A DNA stretch of 64,000 bases from Symbiodinium natans (GCA_905221605.1 CAJNDS010002398.1:381949-445948); one strand, 5' to 3'; shown: positions 34,499 through 46,640, counted from the first letter of the stretch. Numbers and translations are program-made. The notes: generated by a model not told the origin, from the letters alone.

Positions 34499-34766
34499 GT
34501 TACGGAAATTGGCGGGTTGTAACGGAAACTGCCCCCCTGAAAACGACACAGAAACTACGAAAGGGCGTAACGGAAACTGGCTTCGGGGCGTTACAGAAAC
34601 GGCGTCGGGGCGTAACAGAAACTACCTTCCTAAGCGAGAAACTACAGCCACTGGAAGGATTAGGGTGCCACGGACTACAAACAAAACTGCAACGGAAACC
34701 AAAAAGAGATGTAACCGAAATCACGGAAAACTTAAACCGAAACCTACAAAAACCGGCTACGGAAAG
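34499..34766 (+). repeat. Left iteron array, GTAACGGAAAC every ~22 bp
   Basis: Copies or degenerate copies start at 34499, 34519, 34545, 34567, 34590, 34612, 34632, 34667, 34689, 34711, 34733 and 34756. Spacing is 20-26 bp, close to two helical turns, with one phase jump between 34632 and 34667. The last four copies belong to the palindrome arm. Confidence 0.85.
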
Positions 34767-35115
34767 GCGCACCAGAAGGGCACGGCTCTTTTTCTTCCTG
34801 GCATGCAAAGGCCGTTCTGCAAGTACTTTTGGTCAGCGTCGCCTTGCGGGACACAAGAGGGCTTAGTGCTTCCAGGGCCTGTAGGGCGAGGGTTGAGGGT
34901 TCAGGGCAAGCCGCAAAACCCACAACCCCTGCAGCCGGTCGCCCGGATCTCCGCAGAGCAGGCAGACTGGAACTTCTTCAAGTTGTCCCCTAAAACCCTA
35001 AACCCTAGACCCTAAACCCTGAACTCTAAACCCTTTTTCCCCCGAACCTATAAAACCCCTAAACCCTACAGCCCCGAACCCTAAACCCGTAAACCCAAGC
35101 TTGTCGCCCGGATCT
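34687..35115 (+). repeat. Left palindrome arm
   Basis: Complementary to 35130-35516. It contains a CCCTAAA-rich part (about 34990-35095). A 20-mer beginning GTCGCCCGGATC occurs twice, at 34938-34957 and 35103-35122, the second copy at the palindrome centre. The right arm lacks the first copy. Confidence 0.92.
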
Positions 35116-35129
35116 CCGCAGAAGTTACG

Positions 35130-35516
35130 AGATCCGGGCGACAAGCTTGGGTTTACGGGTTTAGGGTTCGGGGCTGTAGGGTTTAGGGGTTTTATAGGTT
35201 CGGGGGAAAAAGGGTTTAGAGTTCAGGGTTTAGGGTCTAGGGTTTAAACTTGAAGAAGTTCCGACCGGCTGCAGGGGTTGTGGGTTTTGCGGCTTGCCCT
35301 GAACCCTCAACCCTCGCCCTACAGGCCCTGGAAGCACTAAGCCCTCTTGTGTCCCGCGAGGCGACGCTGACCAAAAGTACCTGCAGAACGGCCTTTGCAT
35401 GCCAGGAAGAAAAAGAGCCGTGCCCTTCTGGTGCGCCTTTCCGTAGCCGGTTTTTGTAGGTTTCGGTTTAAGTTTTCCGTGATTTCGGTTACATCTCTTT
35501 TTGGTTTCCGTTGCAG
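35130..35516 (-). repeat. Right palindrome arm
   Basis: Reverse complement of 34687-35115 apart from two substitutions and the two missing segments. Its TTTAGGG words mirror the CCCTAAA words of the left arm. Confidence 0.92.
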
Positions 35517-35645
35517 GTCTGCTTGGTTTCCGTTACAGCCGCGCATTGTTTCGACTCGCCGGGCCGTTGTTTCCGTTACATTTTTTTTGCTTTCCGCTAC
35601 ATTTTGCCGTTTGTTTCCGTTACAACCTTTTTTAGTTTCCGTTAC
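35437..35645 (-). repeat. Right iteron array, reverse orientation
   Basis: GTTTCCGTTAC-type words (complement of the left iteron) start at 35437, 35460, 35482, 35504, 35526, 35548, 35569, 35590, 35613 and 35635, a regular 21-23 bp period. The outer five or six lie beyond the palindrome arm and are not base-for-base copies of the left outer array; only the word and its spacing are shared. Confidence 0.85.
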
Positions 35646-35850
35646 AGCGGCCACCCAGCAAATCATGGTAGCGGAGCGCTCGGTTGCGTTCCAGCAGTGA
35701 ATGTTTGTGTTGCGACTGTGTGCTAGAAGGGCACCGGCGCCGAATAAGCTTTGAACTAGTTTCCGGTAGAAGCGGAATAGCAAAAGCAGTAGTGTAGTGT
35801 ACAGTGTCCTACAGTGGACGTTAGCTCACCCGCATCCGTCCAGGAGGGGT

Positions 35851-35949
35851 GATTCCGGACACGTATTCTCCTAAAGGGATGAGTACATGTACCTCGACGA
35901 ACGCTAATTTTGGCTCAAGGAACATAGGAGCGTCGCTAATATCAAATCA
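35851..35949 (+). repeat. 99-bp flanking direct repeat, right copy
   Basis: Matches 34389-34487 at an offset of 1462 bp. The spliced-leader-like 13-mer is at 35907-35919. It lies 205 bp beyond the last iteron, whereas the left copy ends only 11 bp before the first, so the flanks are asymmetric. Confidence 0.85.
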
Positions 35950-38090
35950 AGTTCAAGGTTCAAGGTTCAGGGTTTAGACGGTTCAGCTTGGACAGGATTC
36001 GTAACCTGCTCACAGTTGAGGTGTGGGTTCTCAAGCAAAACGCAAGAGGCGAAAAAGGGCAGGGGGGGGGGCAGGGCAGGGGGGAAATGAGGGACGGGAG
36101 GGGGGGGGCCTGCTGGGCTTCGACTGCCCCTGGTCCTGGCGAAACGTCCGCTTTCAGATCGTGGTCGCCTACGGGGGGGTACCAATTCCAGGCAACCAAA
36201 AGGAGCCGACGTGTGGAGGATTTGCACAACCTATACACCTTCGGCCTGAGGCCTCGGCGGATAAGAATTCTGCCACTCCTGGACTTTCATGTCTGATACG
36301 GATCTTGTCTCGCGCGGACATGCACGCACTTGCGGGCACGCACGCGTGCGCACGCTAGCAGCAGACCACTCGGAACATTATGAACTCCATGCCAGTACAG
36401 ATTTGGTTCTGGTATAGAACGTTCTTGTTGCGTCTTTATTCATCTCCTGTCCTTGTAGGTCCAGCACGCAGCGGAATCTGCTGCGCAGGGGCTTGCCAAC
36501 GCTGTCTGGTCTTTCGCCACGGTAGGCTTGGGCCGCAGAAAGGGGTGCAAGGCTAGGCATTCAATCATTCCCAAGCGTAAACTCCACGTCAACCACCTAG
36601 CGCCAAGCACAAGCCATGAGCCACCCAGACCCTAACTAAACCTAAGGCCTCCCACGTCCGAATGCGCCATCCTGTTCCCGAATAACTTGTGAGGCACCTT
36701 GAGCAAGCCCTCTGCCGAAGCAACTGCGGCGGAGGTTATCCCGCGCAACTCGACTAAGAGGATAAACATTTCCGTAGAGGCTTAGCTGTTGTGAGCTGGT
36801 TAGGGTGTTCAGGGCTAGGGATGAGGCCTTGGATAGAATATACAGTAGTCAAGAATGGAGGTTTTTGATGCGTTGAAGGTTTAGGTTACGCGATGCAGTT
36901 GAGACAGGGCTACACTAGGGGAGACTATGCTTCTAAACGCTTTGTGTCTGAAGCCTGGTTTGAGTATTGTTGTTGATCCATAAAGGGGATTTGTAGCAGG
37001 GGGTCCGGAATCGAGTCGAAACGCATGTTGCAGAGGGAGCTTGAAAAAGCTCAGAGTCGAGAGATTCAGTTGTTTCCACCTTGGAGTTTCGACTTTGAGT
37101 AGGGGTAGTACAGGGGTTGGTTGGCAAGGCGGTAAGAATCATGGCTACACAAAAATTCAGGCACCTCCTCACCCACGACGCAAGGAGTGGGCACCAGCAC
37201 GTTTCTAGAGCCTGCTTTGGCTTAGTGCCTTTGCCTTTGCTCTTGTGGCTTTCGGGTGTTTTGGGCTCGAGGCTCGGCTTTCAGAAATGCTCTTTCGGAT
37301 TGCGGCCGGGTGGAGAGTACTCGTAGGGTGTTGAAGTCAACAAGAGCGTGTGCAATCGTCGCAGCAGTGCAGGCTGCTGCGTGCTCTTCTGCTTGGTTTT
37401 CTTACATGTCTGAAAGCCTGCAAGGCTTATAAGCCCGAAAGCCTTATAGCATCTTGAACCTCTTCAGTTCTTAAGCCTTTAAACCCTGTACACCTCCAAC
37501 AAACCCGGTGTTGCCGCCAGACAGCTCTCATCACCACTATACCCAGCACCTCAAATCCCCGCCCACATTTGCGGCTACAGCAGGATCGACGAATGCAGGC
37601 TGAAGCTTTGCCATGTCGGCCGCGCAAGAGGCTGTGCGGAGCAATGACGGGTTTAGGAACTTCATGGCTCTACGGGTTGGGGCCTGGTTCGGGTTCGGAT
37701 TCACCTTCATGTTCCTGTCGTGTATTGTGTGTAGCTACATGTCACGGCACAGATCTTCATGTGCATTGCAGTACTCGAGAACACACGGCGAGTGCTGAAC
37801 AGAAGTGGCATTGGTATTTGCCGACTTGTGCGAGGCGATGTGTGATGGTGTCTTGAGATGTTGTCCGGTCTCGTTGTGGGTGGTTCGGCTTCCCAAAACA
37901 GGGCTTTCGTTGGACCACCGGCTCTGCCGAGACGATTCTTTAGGCGGAGAGACCGTTTGAACAAGAAAGTTTCACGAGGCAACTTAAATTGTCAGGAGCA
38001 TGTTCATAGCTGCTTTGGATAACTTCCACGCCCTTCTTCCGGAAATCAATTCGGCCTTCGGAGTTCCGCAGACATTGGCATGCGCATGTG

Positions 38091-38981
38091 ATGGTTCGCG
38101 GCTTCGTCGGAATGCGAACGTGCTTACTAGTTAGCCACAAACTCAGCCATCGTAGCTTTGGTCGCAATCGCTCCACCTCGTCCATTGGCTATCACTTACT
38201 TCACTCCTGTGCTTTGGCACGGCGCTTCCATCGTGAAGTCAAGACTTCTTCGAAGCATCTTGGCACATCACGGCACATGGACAAGGCTCAACGACAATGG
38301 TGGCTCAACAAATCTGCCGGTGACTTCGAGCTGTTGGTGCAGTGGCATCTGCCCATAGAGGTCAGTGGAGCCAGATCTCATTTTGTCGAAGAGTTGTGTT
38401 TACTTTCGGTTGTGCTAGATGGAGATGAAGCTCTTTTGCGTAGCCACTCGACATCCCCGGTCCTTCATCCCATCAAACATCCCCCGGGCGGGCCCTTGCT
38501 ATACTTCATCTCCCTTATTGGGTGTAAGAGGATCACATCCAGGAATTTCTTCGAAAGGTCTTTTCATTGCCAAACTGGTCCCCGAACAGCCTCCAGCACT
38601 GCTTTTGCAGGGGCCGGTGTTTGCTGCGGTTGGGTCAGCTCTAACGCCGCAGCCGGGCGGCAATGCTTGAACGACCCTAAACATGCCCAAGCTATTGAAG
38701 CCTTTGGGTTGGTGACCTATCTCATCGGATGTCTAGCGCCTCTAGACTTAGAGATTCTACCCCAAGAAAGCCCAAAGCAAACTGTAGAGCCTTTGAGTCG
38801 CATCGCATCCACTGTTAAACTGCGGCGGTGGCGAAACGCTTATGCCTGGAAGACAGATCTCTGGCTCTTAAGAGGCCTTCTCCCCACATTCCGGCTCGAT
38901 GCCAAGGCAGTGCGCTACGATGCCCTTCCGGGAACTTGCCATGACTGCTTGGTCCTCCGGCAATGCTGCATCCCGCCATGA
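38091..38981 (+). CDS. Hypothetical protein, 296 codons, unrecognised
   Basis: After the LINE product this is the longest continuous frame in the window. Its first ATG is at 38091. I recognise no family. The N-terminal ~60 residues are basic (Arg, His and Ser rich), the middle carries a moderately hydrophobic PLLYFISLIGC patch, and the C-terminal third has several Cys, including CHDCLVLRQCC. No signal peptide is clear. Shorter frames overlap it on both strands. Its length is unlikely, though not impossible, by chance in DNA of this composition. It could be an exon, a decayed gene or a random frame. Confidence 0.3.
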   Translation: MVRGFVGMRTCLLVSHKLSHRSFGRNRSTSSIGYHLLHSCALARRFHREVKTSSKHLGTSRHMDKAQRQWWLNKSAGDFELLVQWHLPIEVSGARSHFVEELCLLSVVLDGDEALLRSHSTSPVLHPIKHPPGGPLLYFISLIGCKRITSRNFFERSFHCQTGPRTASSTAFAGAGVCCGWVSSNAAAGRQCLNDPKHAQAIEAFGLVTYLIGCLAPLDLEILPQESPKQTVEPLSRIASTVKLRRWRNAYAWKTDLWLLRGLLPTFRLDAKAVRYDALPGTCHDCLVLRQCCIPP

Positions 38982-41900
38982 AGCTGCGATGTAACTCGGC
39001 TCAATTTAAATTACTTCGGGGGCTGTTGCATGCATGGCTGTGCTCTCCCACCTTGCGTTTATGGCTGCCTGTCCTTGAGTCGCCGCAGATGAGCAGGACT
39101 GCTGCTGGAACTGCAGCTCTTACTGCGCTTGACCACACAGCCTTTGAAATCTGTGGCCGTGGCGCGGAAGAGGTCAGCGGATGTTGGTAGTTTCCGGTAG
39201 CTTTCATACAGAGCCATGGCACCATGTACGTATTTGGGCCGTGAAGCTAGGCTTGCCCCCTTAGCGCACCGCTGATAGCGAGGTGTCTAGGGAGGTAGTC
39301 TGAGTTCATTGGGGCCGTAGCTAGCGTCTAGAACACCACGGAACTTATGCATCGGACTGATGTCATTAGCCCCTAGAACCCCTAGAATTCAGATTTTCTC
39401 AGCCCGCAAATCCCCGAGTCCCCAAGCCCCAAATTCAAAAGCCCGACCCTCCCGAGCTCCCTCAAGGCCTGCCCAGTTGAGATGGTAGCGGCCCTGGCTG
39501 GCTCACTCAAGGAGCTTGATGCCCTGCCAGAGGAGCTGCTTTGCTTGCATTTCGGTTCAGGGGATTTGTTTCTGAGCGCCGCCCATCGAGAATTCTCTTC
39601 AGATTTGGCGATTGCTGGGTAGCCAAAGCCTAGAGCCCCGGGAAGCTGCAGAGGTACATGGATCGGGCGTCGTCGGCCATCCGCAAGGCTGCTGCAGAGG
39701 TTGAAGGAGTCAGGACAGCCCTCCTGGGCTATAGGTGAAGACTTCATCTGCAACAATTGCATGGCCGTCAGAAAGTAAGCGACACTGCTCCCCCTTTCCC
39801 TCCCAGTCCATCAACTCTTGAACTCAAGTCGACTGGACGCCCGCATCCTGTAGTTATGTAGGATGTGTTGCCGTTGCCGGCACAAAGTTCCTTCTGGCGC
39901 GCGGGTTCTGTAGACGTCGCCCCTCAACCTGCTTTAGAGGATGCCGGCGGCGATCGAGCCTGATGATACTTTCAGTGACACGCCTGCCGTGCCACTGGGG
40001 CCGAGTCATGCGGTTGAAGTCTTGACGGGGCTTAGGAATGCTTGGGAGTTTGTATGAGTTGAATAGGACTTGTACCCCGAGTGTTTCAGAGGTTAAGGCC
40101 TTGAGGCCAGTTTCGTCGGCTTTGCTTGGCGACGCATGCTGAGCCCGAAGCCCTCTTAAACATTCTTAAACCCTAAGTCCCTAAGTCTAGATCCCAAAGC
40201 TCCAAGATCTGATTCGTGGACCCGGTTTTTGAATCGCCTGCCTGTCCTGATTCGCTTCTGTGGCTTGGGGGAGTTCAGGGTTTAAGGCGAGGGAAGTTTA
40301 GAGGCTTTGGGGCTCCTGCATGTCCACGTGCACCTGGATGCTTAGCTCATACTGCGCTCATGAATCCAATGCTTTCCTACCTTCGGAATCACGTTCTCAA
40401 GATGCCCAGAACCCTAACTCTGCACACCTGGGCCTGATCCTTAGCCCTGAACCCACAACTTCGCCTGAGGGTTTCTATTGCAGCTAACAGTGGGTTCCTG
40501 ATGAGTTCGAGTGAGACGGGTTGTCTTAAGGAAGCTGCACTTCCCATCCTAATCCCCAACACATGAGGCTGGCGGTTGGGAGAGAGCTCCTTGCCCTATG
40601 GAAGCCCACTGGGTGGGCCGAATCCCCAGAAGCGCCAGGGAGTTCAGGGTTTCGGACGGGAGTTGCCCGTTCAGGTCATAGCAAATCTGACCAATGACGA
40701 AGCTCCTAACCGCCCGACATGACGTCTTTCTGGAATTTCTCATTCTGAGGGTGACTGTAGCTTCTCCATTGCAAGTTCTCTGGAGACCAGAAGGCTGACA
40801 CAACCACCAGACATGGCTCAGTTCTGAGGCAATCCTGGAACACCCCCTGAAGCACTGAAGCAGAAAGGCATCCTTTCCCAACAACATCTTACCGACATAG
40901 TCGCTTATGAGAAGCCGGGCCTTCTGAGGTGGTCAATGTGCGAAGGGAAGTCTCGGCAGGCATCTTGGATTGTTTTAGGCTCAGTAGCAAAGTATTCTGG
41001 AGTGGTGCCAAATTGGCCATAGTAATCCCAGAGCAGTGTAGTTCGTCTGCTTGCGCGTACTGCTGCCCTGCCCCGTTTCAGCCTGAGGGTGCCAGGCTTC
41101 AAAGTCGAAAAAGTTGATGGATGCCTCGAGGATCCTTAGTTCGGGCTCAGGCCCAACAAGTCCTCCGGTTGATGATTCAGAGGGCTTCTCCGACTGCCGT
41201 TCTGCCCCTGAAGCATGGCATCGCTGCGTTCTGCTGAGGATTTGCCCATGCCATGTCCCGTGTGACTACAACCTAGACTCCTAGACCGTCCTAAGCCCTG
41301 TGCTTCTAAGCTGAACCCGATCATATTCATTGTTGTTTCTACTTTAATAGCATGTGACATGTTCTGATATGACCTCGGCAGTGAACAGCCAGGCTTTGCC
41401 GCCGAAGAGGACATGCTCAGCGAGAACCTGACCGACCAAGCCAGCCAGCATCTTTCAACAGTGGTGTGGGGGGAGTGAAGGGGGGGGGGTGTTCCTTGAA
41501 TCGGTGCAAGAAGAACGTTTACATTGGAGGAAGCCCCAGTTGTCCTTTCATTTCCGAGCCTCAAAAATCGCGGTGGGCTCGGGTTTTTTCGTCCCACGCT
41601 TTGCGGTGTTTGGTTTGGTTTTAGGGCTTAGGGCCGTTTAGAGTCTGGGCAAAGTAGGGTTTACTAACGGAGGAAGGGGCCGCTTCGGTGGTTCAGCGGA
41701 CTCTCAAATCCGAAGCGGTTGAGAGCTACGCCTATCTCATGACAGTGCAGTCCCGGAATGAAAAGATCCCTTGTGGCCTTGTGGGGCACCTCCTGCCATT
41801 CCAAGACAAACCCTTCTCATGCTTTCTGAAGGGCACCAAGAAGAAAGACCCCGAACCCTGTCAGGGGCCGCTTCTGGCACAGTGGCTGGCTCAAAGCTTG

Positions 41901-43944
41901 GGATCCAGGCCTGGCTCGCGAAGCCCTTCCCAGAGCTCAGCTAGCTCAGCTCATCTTTCGGAAGTTGCAATTCCAGAGTGCCCCCAGAGACTGAGAAGCA
42001 TCCCATTCAAGGATGCAACCAGACTCATAATTGTCTGGACAAATTGCTCCGCGCTGCTTAGGTTTTCTGGGCTCAGTGAAGGGACTACGTGGGTAGCGGT
42101 GTGTTGTGGGTAGCACTTGCGAGGTCACCGATCTCCGCGGACCCGTCTGCACAGCATGGCATCCTCCACCGCCTGGACAGAAGGGGTTCAGTAAGGGCCT
42201 GTAAGGGCTGCAGGGGTTAGGTGAAGTCGACCTGTCTCCTGTTACAACGCTAAGAGCATGCTGACGCATCAATATCACCGGTTTGGTAGCATGAAGTTCG
42301 GCATCGCTGCCATGTTACTGTTATTGGGCATTGACCTTCAGGACGTGGAGACCTCTGGACCCTTGCTGTGCGCAACCAGCTACAGCGGCTATGCCCTGGC
42401 GCTAGCCCCAGTCACCACGGTCACCACCAGATTCCGCCTCCAGGGCGTTTTGTGTTGAAGATTGTTGAAGCATGCCGCATGGTTGGTGCTGCGATTCTCC
42501 AGGCGGTGCTGCAGTTTGGTGCCAGATGCGTCATCAAGGACACATGCAGTCATGGGGAAGTCATGGTACCTCTAGGGAACTCTGGCCTTCTGAGCTCTGT
42601 TGACCAGCGCCGCTCCTTCCAGGAGTATCTCTGCCTTTGCTGCGGCTGGCTTTCTCCGCAGGCCGGATTCCAGGCAGTGGGGCCTGTTGGCTGTTTGTCG
42701 TATGCGAGGTCAAGATGCTGGATCACCCGTTGCTCTACGGCGAACGTCAAGCTGCTGAGCTAGAAGGCCACTTAGAGAAAAAGATGTGAGCGCAAGGACA
42801 TCCAACGAAGCGATGAAACAGGCAAGCAAAGGCTTCAGTGACGTTCACAGGACTGTCCGGAGCTGCTTGCAGCCTGATACCCCAAACCACTTAGACCCCA
42901 GCACATCCCGGAACCTCACTTCAAACCAGGGAGCCATGCAGGATCCTCGGGCCCCCATGCGCAAAACAACCGGAAACCCGAAACCTCAAGAGACCGTCCA
43001 AGACTCTGTACGCAAGGTCTGGACACAGCAAGGCTGCGAACAGCAAGAACCGAGGCCGATCTACACCAGTGACTTGCAGGTTCAAGGGCTAGCGGCTAGC
43101 TACAGCTGAAGTAGGGCGACAACAAGTGAGGGCTGGCGAGAGACTTCAAGCAACTGTCCATGAACCCTCAAGTGGGCTGTTTTGTGGTTAAGGGCTTCTC
43201 GGGTCTAGGCGCCTGGGTGCTGCAAGTATTAAGGGATCTTTGGGTCCTGGACCAGAATGTAAGGTTTCGACAAAGGCCGTACAAAACATACATCGGCTCG
43301 TTGTGGCAGATCTTGTCCGTTGCCCACTTCACAGCGGAAGCGGCGCAAGCTGCGGTCAGCCTGGTTGAAGTGCGCCTGCACACTGGAAGGCGGCTGGAGC
43401 GGGGTGGGTGTTGAGTTGAATAGCGGCCCCTTCCGCATTCGTGAAGCCGAACGTCCAACAAGCCCATTGCGTCCACGCTTGCCGCCAGGAAACACAGAGC
43501 GGCGAATGTCCCATACTGCTGCAATCTAGTTATTCAAACCTGTTGGAAAGCCTCACCCTGAAGCAGCCAGGCCCGTGATCTCCGCACTAGTACGCACTTG
43601 TCCGGAAGCCGCAAGTGATCCTTCGCATGTAGGCTATGTCAGTATCACTGTCCCCTTGTAGATACCAATGCCTAAGCAAGGTCCACCAACAGGGGCCTGA
43701 ACTCAGAGCAATCCTCAAGTTCTAGGTCTAGGGCTCAAGCGGTTTGAGGGCTTCGGCTTTTCAGAAGTTTTTAAGCCTTTGGGCTGCGGCATCTGTTGGA
43801 GCAGGCGGAACCAGATCCGAGCCCACCTCCGCTACGAAGGTCACCCTCTCGTAGGCCCTTCGGCAGCTCTGGAACATGGGTTTTAGGGTTCCTAAGCCCT
43901 GAAACTCACTACATCTTTTGGGGCTTAAAGCTCAAGAACCCCCA

Positions 43945-43972
43945 CCCCCCCCCCCCCCCCCCCCCCCCCCCC
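43945..43972 (+). repeat. Poly-C tract of 28 bases
   Basis: The longest C/G homopolymer in the window, uninterrupted. Confidence 0.9.
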
Positions 43973-46155
43973 AAGGATCCTTTAACTTCCATCTGAGGCG
44001 GTTCCGGGTACGACCCCGACCCCTGGAGCCGAAACGCCATGCGTATGTCCATATTATGTAGTAAGTGTTGTTATGTTTATTAAGTTATTGTTGTCGTTCT
44101 TGCTATGTTTGAATGATGGTTTGATTGTGTGAATGTCTGTGTGGAACATCTTGGCACATGGGTGGGTGGGGTCGCTTTCACAATGCAAGTTGAGCAGCTT
44201 TTGATTTTGTTGCAAGCATGCTACGTTTCTTTGTGTTTTTCGTCCATTGGGTTTTATGATGCAGGGGGTGCAAGCAGCCCGCCCAGTCTTGCATCAAGGA
44301 AGCACTGGATTACAGCAGTTTGTACAGCTCGGCAGCTGCAAGGCACGGGAGACAAGCGCACGGCCGGATCACTCACCGGAAGCTGGAGTAGCATTCCGCT
44401 CAGACATCCTGAAATGAGTTGCCAGCAAGCCTGACAATGAAAGCTGGCAGTCTTCCAGGACTACACGTAGCTCTTTGCACTGTGTCTTCAGCACAGGATG
44501 CTGCTGATCGTGCGGGGCAAATGTTTCAAGTTTGCACACACCGGCAGTTTGACAAACAAAGCTCTACCTCAGGCATCATACCTTTCTGTTGGGGGGAAGT
44601 CAGGGCTTGTCACGCACGTCTTTGCCTGCGCCAGCCACAAGCACAGTCCGCCCGCGCTCATGCTCGTTCGCATTCCACCTACTCCAAGTCCCCAGACTTT
44701 ATTCCATGATATCCAATGATGAACACTGGCACAAGACGCCACATCTCTACAACATACACTTCTTCGCCACCACTCAAATTCATTGAGCCTGCCACATTAT
44801 TCCTATGTTTGGCTTATGGGCGCATGGTGACAAGCGAGCCCTTGAAACCCTTAGAAAACGCACCCTAGAATCAGACACAGCTACAAAAGCGTTGGTGTTG
44901 TACATGTGTGTCAGCTTGGTCCGATCTCAGTTGTACAATGGCAGTCTCCAGGTGACCACTCGAGAAAGGGAGCAATCTCGATATTCCAAGTATACACCGT
45001 CGTTGTTGCGATTGTTGCTGTTATCGTTCGTGTTCTCTTCATTTCTTTTGTTGATCTGCTTGTTGTTAGTGTTCTTGCTGTGATCGTTCTGCTCATTCCT
45101 ATTGTTTTTCCGAAAACCCGACCACGCTGCCGCAGGCGATGCGGTTTACGGAGATGGCCTGCTAGCCTGGTGTCCTCGGCTGTTCTTGCACAGCTACCGG
45201 GTCTGCCGAGACCTGAGACAATGCGCTGCGGGCTTTACTTGGGACTGAGGAAGCTGTGTTTAGCCGAAGGCTTTTGGGATTTGGTGTTTGCCTTCATTCA
45301 GCAAGGCCCCTTAAACTCAAGAGCCTGCACGAAACGGCTTTCGAATTCCGAGCACACACCGCGTGGGAGGGGCGGATGTACGCTGCCGGAAGGTTTGCAA
45401 GAGCACTGGAGGTGGCTTAGACCAACAAAAGGGCCTGTCGACGTGCAGCTATGGGGAAACAAACTCGAGACGCCCGCCAAAGCCTACAACTTTGGGCTTT
45501 CCGACTGCTTTCCCGTTTGTTTCCTGTTCAAAAGTCCTTCGAAGCCTCCAGAGGCCTGGACATTGGCCATGGGCCCTTGGATGCGTGCTGCGCTCTACCG
45601 GAGGACCTGAGGGCTACGCTGCCTCTCGACTTCAGAGGGGCTTAAAGGATTTAAAGGGGCTTCAGAGGACGTGGAGGGTTTTGCATTTCGCTAACGGAGC
45701 CTCCCCCCTTTGCCTTGCACGTCCATTCATGTAAGCAAGTGTGGTTCAAAGAAAGGCTCAAGGTAAGCACGTGTAGGAGCTTGCAGTTGGCCTTTTGCTC
45801 TGCACACCCGGCCTGCTTGAACCCCTGCATATCATAAACATCGAAACCCCCGGTGGCCCTGTGCCACTCGGAGGTCGAAGCTCACACCGCGGGATGAGTA
45901 TGCCCGCCAGCTTCAGCTGCATTGGCTGCATTGGCTGGATTCTGGCGAAAACAGCGCTTTCCCGGACATGGCATTGTTGTAGAGGTGTCCATGTTTTTGA
46001 ACATGAAGGAACTTCGATCCCCTGCATCAGTTGACCTTTGGAGGGAAGGCTTTGGGAGGGTCTCCTGCCACCAAGACCACAGGGGCAGAGGTGAGTGTCG
46101 CCGCTCGAATGGAAGTAGGAGAGCGGATAAGCAGAGAATCCTGCAAAGGTATCCC

Positions 46156-46640
46156 ACAGTATCCCGCTCCCAGATCCCGACACTGCCCGTCAAATTTGCT
46201 TGGTTTTCGGGTACGCTCGAAGAACATGTGCCCAGCCTGCGGCCACGAGGGCTCAAATTTCTATTCATCGCCCCTTTTTTGTCAACTTCGGTTGCTCAGT
46301 TACTCAGACATGGCGATGTCTCAGGCTTTTTCTGCTGCGGCCTGGCCTCAACAAGTACTTTGTTTTGCAGTGCTGGCTTCTGTTATTGTGAGGGGAAAGA
46401 AGAGCGTGATATCTTACGTGTAGCGGAAGCACCACCCAGGACCCAGAAACAACCCGACACGTTGGCACCCCTCAGCCCTACACCGGCTCCCCCCAGAACC
46501 TGTCACAGCCCGTCACCCTGGCCGCCAAGGAGCGCCCTGTGCGTGACAAACAAGGCGAGGCGCAGCCTCTGACAGAGTTCAGGGGATCGTCATAGCGCTC
46601 AGGGGCTGAACCGAAACCCGACGAGGCTTTGGAGGGTTTG
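46156..46640 (+). repeat. Dispersed repeat, copy 1
   Basis: It aligns in the same orientation with 57720-58163, from ACAGT[AG]TCC[CT]GCTCCCAG through TCAAATTTGCTTGGTTTTCGG, ATGGCGATGTCTCAGG and CAACCCGACAC to CAGGGGCTGAACCGAAACCC. Copy 1 holds about 20 extra bases after GGTTTTCGG and other small indels. A 216-codon frame overlaps it (45922-46572), but the matching frame in copy 2 is not preserved, which argues against coding. Confidence 0.88.

Larger units (their letters stand above)
34488..35850. mobile_element. Foldback-type palindromic element with iteron arrays
   Basis: Centred at about 35122, the sequence is an inverted duplication. The left arm 34687-35115 and right arm 35130-35516 are complementary except for two base differences and two indels (29 and 13 bp extra on the left), around a 14-base loop. 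Arrays of an 11-bp word continue outward on both sides to 34499 and 35645. It encodes no recognisable transposase; frames of 148-149 codons on opposite strands are mirror translations of the arms. It is best described as a non-autonomous foldback element, with 99-bp direct repeats outside. No short target duplication was identified. Confidence 0.75.
35950..46155. other. Intergenic DNA with isolated open frames
   Basis: Apart from the frame at 38091-38981 no coding region is supported. Purine/G-rich tracts occur at 36053-36110 and a 28-base C run at 43945-43972. Perfect 9-base arms CCGCTTCGG (41680-41688) and CCGAAGCGG (41710-41718) form a hairpin. A GTT-rich patch near 45000-45110 makes a hydrophobic low-complexity stretch in the 234-codon frame at 44906-45610, which starts only at GTG, so I do not call that frame. 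Confidence 0.5.

Noticed and set aside
34417-35783. Two proteins of ~149 residues on opposite strands sharing their C-terminal half
   Set aside because: They are mirror translations of the palindrome arms, and the VTET repeats are the GTAACGGAAAC iterons; regular DNA spacing explains them better than coding.
41680-41718. tRNA-like sequence with CCGCTTCGG/CCGAAGCGG arms
   Set aside because: A simple hairpin only; no D-arm, anticodon arm or T-arm layout could be fitted.
44906-45610. 234-codon frame with an apparent membrane segment
   Set aside because: It starts only at GTG, and the hydrophobic part is a GTT-rich low-complexity stretch.
45922-46572. 216-codon frame
   Set aside because: Half of it lies in the dispersed repeat, whose other copy at 57720 does not keep the frame.
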